Origin: an uncultured Selenomonadaceae bacterium
GTDB lineage: Bacteria > Bacillota > Negativicutes > Selenomonadales > Selenomonadaceae
Assembly: GCA_937902665.1 (NCBI GenBank)
Contig: CALELM010000007.1
Location: 1 to 8,706, forward strand
Reading direction: 5' to 3'
DNA: 8,706 nucleotides
The notes under the pieces are model-generated. The model was not told the DNA's origin. It ran no database searches and worked only from the letters and a program-made list of their open reading frames with translations. Within the stretch, counting starts at the first letter, position 1, and each line of letters begins with the position of its first letter. Of this stretch, positions 6,365 to 8,706 are shown piece after piece. Both the position numbers and the translations under genes were made by a program.

Positions 6365-7726
6365 TTAGTTTGTCAGGCTCCGAATAGGGGCCGGTATACG
6401 TCCGCCGCGTGCTATGAAAGCCTCGGAGCTGTACTGCCGCTTGACAGGAACGATTGGGCAATACCCCAAAAGTCCTCCAAACTCCACAACATCCCCTACC
6501 TTCTTTCCTGGAACAGGAATGATTCGGACTGCCGTTGTCTTGTTATTGACCATCCCTATAACCGCTTCATCTGCTATGATTCCAGAAATCGTAGCTGCAG
6601 AAACATCTCCTTCTATCGCAATCATGTCAAGGCCAACGGAACAAACACAAGTCATTGCTTCTAATTTCTCAATCGAGAGACTGCCTTCCTTGATTGCATT
6701 TATCATGCCTTCATCTTCACTCACAGGAATAAATGCCCCAGAAAGCCCGCCAACATGCGAGGATGCCATCAAGCCGCCTTTCTTGACTGCATCATTGAGG
6801 AGCGCCAAGGCAGCCGTAGTTCCGGGTGCACCGCAATTTGAAATTCCCATCTCCTCAATGATGCGAGCAACGCTATCGCCGACCGCCGGTGTTGGCGCAA
6901 GCGAAAGGTCTATGATGCCAAACGGAACGCCTAAGCGTCTGGATGCCTCACGCGCAACCAGTTGCCCGACACGCGTAATCTTAAAAGCGGTCTTTTTTAT
7001 AGTTTCTGCGATTTCAGTAAAATCGGCACCCTTCAGTCCTTCCAAAGCATGTTTCACGACACCCGGTCCGCTAACCCCCACACTGACTACCTTCTCTGCT
7101 TCACTGACACCATGAAATGCGCCTGCCATGAACGGATTATCTCCTGGAGCATTGCAGAATACCACGAGCTTGCCGCAGCCAAGTGCCTGCTGATCTCTAG
7201 TCAATTCCGCCGTCCGCTTGATAATTTCTCCCATTTCACGAACGCAGTCCATATTGATGCCAGCCTTCGTAGAACCAAGATTGACGGAAGAACAAACCAC
7301 ATCCGTAGTTGCAAGTGCCTGAGGAATCGAATCAATGAGAATACGATCCCCATTGGTAAATCCCTTTTCTACCAGTGCCGAAAAACCGCCAATGAAATTT
7401 ACGCCAACTTCCTTTGCTGCCTTGTCCATAGTCTCAGCAACAGGAACATAACTATCCGTCTTGCAGGCATCGGCCGCAATAGCGATTGGTGTAACAGAAA
7501 TGCGCTTGTGAATAATAGGAATCCCATATTCAGCTTCGATTTCTTCCCCTGTCTTTACCAAAAATTCTGCTGATGCCGTAATCTTATCATAAATATTTTG
7601 GCAAAACTTAGTTATGTTTGGATGCGCGCAATCCCGAAGAGAAATTCCCATCGTTATCGTTCGGACATCCAGCTTGTTTTCCGTAATCATACGGTTGGTT
7701 TCCAAAATATCATCAATCGTTATCAC
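6365..7726 (-). CDS. UPF0210 / PFL family protein (function unknown)
   Basis: The 453-residue product matches the UPF0210 (DUF711) family in length and in landmarks: ILETNRMI and LDVRTITMGISLRDC near the N-terminus, a Gly/Ala-rich middle with IGGFSALVEKGF (112-123) and NLGSTKAGINMD (149-160), and a C-terminal SSHVGGLSGAFIPVSEDEGM (322-341). It is cytoplasmic, with no signal peptide or membrane segment. The biochemical role of the family is not established, and the name PFL should not be read as proven pyruvate formate-lyase activity. The start is GTG 7726, with AGGAGG 8 bases upstream. It lies 18 bases after the ACT gene; the same order occurs in other Bacillota, for example pneumococcus (UPF0237 then UPF0210, from memory), suggesting the two proteins act together. 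A strong terminator follows. Confidence 0.93.
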   Translation of the reverse strand: MITIDDILETNRMITENKLDVRTITMGISLRDCAHPNITKFCQNIYDKITASAEFLVKTGEEIEAEYGIPIIHKRISVTPIAIAADACKTDSYVPVAETMDKAAKEVGVNFIGGFSALVEKGFTNGDRILIDSIPQALATTDVVCSSVNLGSTKAGINMDCVREMGEIIKRTAELTRDQQALGCGKLVVFCNAPGDNPFMAGAFHGVSEAEKVVSVGVSGPGVVKHALEGLKGADFTEIAETIKKTAFKITRVGQLVAREASRRLGVPFGIIDLSLAPTPAVGDSVARIIEEMGISNCGAPGTTAALALLNDAVKKGGLMASSHVGGLSGAFIPVSEDEGMINAIKEGSLSIEKLEAMTCVCSVGLDMIAIEGDVSAATISGIIADEAVIGMVNNKTTAVRIIPVPGKKVGDVVEFGGLLGYCPIVPVKRQYSSEAFIARGGRIPAPIRSLTN

Positions 7727-7734
7727 TGGAACAT

Positions 7735-7740
7735 CCTCCT
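7735..7740 (-). promoter_or_regulatory. Ribosome binding site for the GTG start of the UPF0210 gene
   Basis: AGGAGG on the minus strand lies 8 bases before GTG 7726. The next in-frame ATG is 12 codons downstream and would remove the conserved ILETNRMI sequence, so GTG is preferred. Confidence 0.85.
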
Positions 7741-7744
7741 AACA

Positions 7745-8014
7745 TCAAATACTGTGCATGACATTGAAGATATCTTCATGCTGGGCTTTGATCTGAACAT
7801 TGATCTCATCGCCGCGTTCCTTGAGAACCTTCTGCAATTCCAGCAATTTCATCTTGCTTTCACTTAGTTCTGCAATAAGAATCATATTAAAAAAACCGTC
7901 CATGATGTTCTGATTGATGCTCAGGATATTTACATTGTTTTCTGCAAGAATTTGCGATACGGTTGCTATAATACCTACGCGATCCTTTCCCACGACTGTT
8001 ACTACAAGCTTCAT
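7745..8014 (-). CDS. Small ACT-domain protein (UPF0237)
   Basis: The 89-residue protein is essentially one ACT domain, the beta-alpha-beta-beta-alpha-beta module that binds small ligands such as amino acids, usually as a dimer. It opens with KLVVTVVGKDRVGIIATVS, where the Gly-Lys-Asp-Arg-Val-Gly turn sits at the usual ligand site, and continues with VNILSINQNIMDGFFNMILI. Its length matches the stand-alone UPF0237 family, relatives of the regulatory domains of glycine cleavage repressor-like proteins. It has no catalytic or DNA-binding part and probably senses a metabolite for a partner. The obvious partner is the UPF0210 protein encoded 18 bases downstream. The start ATG 8014 has AGGAGG 8 bases upstream. 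Ligand and function are unknown. Confidence 0.93.
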   Translation of the reverse strand: MKLVVTVVGKDRVGIIATVSQILAENNVNILSINQNIMDGFFNMILIAELSESKMKLLELQKVLKERGDEINVQIKAQHEDIFNVMHSI

Positions 8015-8022
8015 TTCAATAT

Positions 8023-8028
8023 CCTCCT
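8023..8028 (-). promoter_or_regulatory. Ribosome binding site of the ACT gene
   Basis: AGGAGG on the minus strand lies 8 bases before ATG 8014, within the 30-base gap after the carbonic-anhydrase-like gene. It fixes the start of this small protein. Confidence 0.85.
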
Positions 8029-8044
8029 GCCTCTGATAGCAATA

Positions 8045-8611
8045 TCAAATAATCTTTTCACCATGATATACTTCACCGCCAATATCTGGCTTAACTCCGT
8101 ATTCGATAGCCCATTCTGACTTATACTTAATTGCCTGTGCATGAATGCTTTCTACCCGATCATGCTCACGAACCACTTTTCCTGGAACTCCAACAACTAG
8201 GGAATTGGGCGGTATCACATCATTTTCCTTGACCAATGCACCTGCTGCAATGATTGAGCCATGCCCAATTTTTGCTCCAGTCAAGACAGTGGCATTCATT
8301 CCAACCAGTACATGATCTTCAATTACGCAGCCATGAATCACCGCGCCATGCCCAATCGTTACATAATCACCAATAATGCATGGATTATCATCTGCAACAT
8401 GAAGGCATGTCAAGTCTTGGACGTTGGAACATTCTCCTACGGAAATATAATTGACATCGCCACGCGCCACTACTCCGGGCCAAAGGCTTGCATATTTGCC
8501 AACACGAACGTCTCCCGACAAAAAAACCTGCGGCGCAACAAATGCTTCCTCATCAATTTGCGGACGAATGCCGTGAAATTCATTGCTTTTGAGTGTATAC
8601 ATCATCATCAT
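8045..8611 (-). CDS. Gamma-class carbonic anhydrase family protein (left-handed beta-helix)
   Basis: The 188-residue product has the hexapeptide-repeat pattern of the YrdA/PaaY/CaiE-like gamma carbonic anhydrase family. The core RGDVNYISVGECSNVQDLTC corresponds to the Arg, Asp and Gln active-site positions, and three histidines (71, 88 and 93 from this start, in CLHVAD and IGHGAVIHG) match the metal ligands. Members form trimers with metal sites between subunits. Some are carbonic anhydrases, while others act as thioesterases or have unknown roles, so activity is not certain. Four consecutive ATG codons (8611-8600) could serve as start, and none has a strong ribosome binding site. I chose the first. 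An in-frame TTG at 8626 overlaps the possible upstream gene. The gene lies 30 bases before the ACT gene, probably in one unit. Confidence 0.92.
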   Translation of the reverse strand: MMMMYTLKSNEFHGIRPQIDEEAFVAPQVFLSGDVRVGKYASLWPGVVARGDVNYISVGECSNVQDLTCLHVADDNPCIIGDYVTIGHGAVIHGCVIEDHVLVGMNATVLTGAKIGHGSIIAAGALVKENDVIPPNSLVVGVPGKVVREHDRVESIHAQAIKYKSEWAIEYGVKPDIGGEVYHGEKII

Positions 8612-8622
8612 CCATTCTGTAT

Positions 8623-8706
8623 TCAAATAAAATTATAACGCCATTGTTCAAGAAAATGCCATAAGCATTTTCCCTCCAATTCACGTTTCAACGAAGCGAA
8701 AGTTTG
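8623..8706 (-). CDS. Possible C-terminal fragment of an unidentified upstream gene (partial)
   Basis: On the minus strand one frame is open from the right edge for 27 codons to a TGA at 8625-8623; the other two minus-strand frames close within a few codons. The peptide contains ASLKRELEGKCLWHFLEQW, an amphipathic, protein-like C-terminus. I cannot name the family. The stop lies 11 bases before the first ATG of the carbonic-anhydrase-like gene, a typical operon spacing, and could explain the weak ribosome binding site there through coupled translation. A stretch this short could be open by chance, and a TATAAT sequence lies within it. Confidence 0.45.
   Translation of the reverse strand, partial: QTFASLKRELEGKCLWHFLEQWRYNFI
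8632..8637 (-). promoter_or_regulatory. Possible -10 box before the carbonic-anhydrase-like gene
   Basis: A perfect TATAAT on the minus strand lies about 20 bases before the first ATG and would place transcription start near 8625. The best -35 match, ATGGCA, is 19 bases upstream and poor. If used, the leader would be about 14 bases. The site falls inside a possible upstream coding frame, so it is uncertain. Confidence 0.3.

Noticed and set aside
6414..7573. Long plus-strand open frames (233 and 203 codons) opposite the UPF0210 gene
   Set aside because: They lie wholly antisense to a clear family member, show shadow-like composition (Pro/Ser/Thr-rich) and match no family I recognise.
8612..8626. 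TTG 8626 as start of the carbonic-anhydrase-like gene
   Set aside because: No ribosome binding site precedes it, the extra residues are not family-like, and it overlaps the possible upstream stop codon.

Overview
The window looks like chromosomal housekeeping DNA from a low-to-moderate GC Gram-positive-lineage bacterium (Bacillota). The signs are strong AGGAGG ribosome binding sites, TTG and GTG starts, a DNA polymerase I with a decayed proofreading domain, and an adjacent pair encoding UPF0237 (ACT) and UPF0210 (PFL family) proteins. The secreted L,D-transpeptidase with a copper-amine-oxidase-like domain, and polA running into coaE and a membrane-anchored lytic transglycosylase, would fit Negativicutes. 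That placement is inference. There is no rRNA, tRNA, CRISPR array, insertion sequence or prophage gene.

Layout. Positions 1-84 may hold the 3' end of an unidentified plus-strand gene. A LysR-type regulator follows (85-984, +). It converges, with a 15-base gap, on a long run of minus-strand genes filling the rest of the window. Read in their own direction from the right edge these are: a possible C-terminal fragment of an unknown gene (8706-8623), a gamma-class carbonic anhydrase family protein (8611-8045), a small ACT protein (8014-7745) and a UPF0210 protein (7726-6365). A clear intrinsic terminator follows (6304-6262). A promoter with overlapping palindromes and a direct repeat (about 6245-6186) then drives a second unit: L,D-transpeptidase (6148-4841), polA (4825-2213), coaE (2199-1609) and a lytic transglycosylase (1608-1000).

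How the genes fit together. The second unit has gaps of 15, 13 and 0 bases, so it is probably one transcript. Two peptidoglycan enzymes, a cross-linker and a cleaving enzyme, bracket a DNA repair/replication polymerase and the last enzyme of coenzyme A synthesis. In Bacillus, mutM lies between polA and coaE; it is absent here. The first unit carries a conserved but functionally uncharacterised ACT/UPF0210 pair behind a carbonic-anhydrase-like hexapeptide protein.

Most of the window is ordinary core genome. The points most worth a second look are the dense regulatory DNA before the L,D-transpeptidase, the in-frame 15-bp tandem repeat in that gene, the loss of all three proofreading aspartates in PolA, and the uncharacterised ACT/UPF0210 pair.
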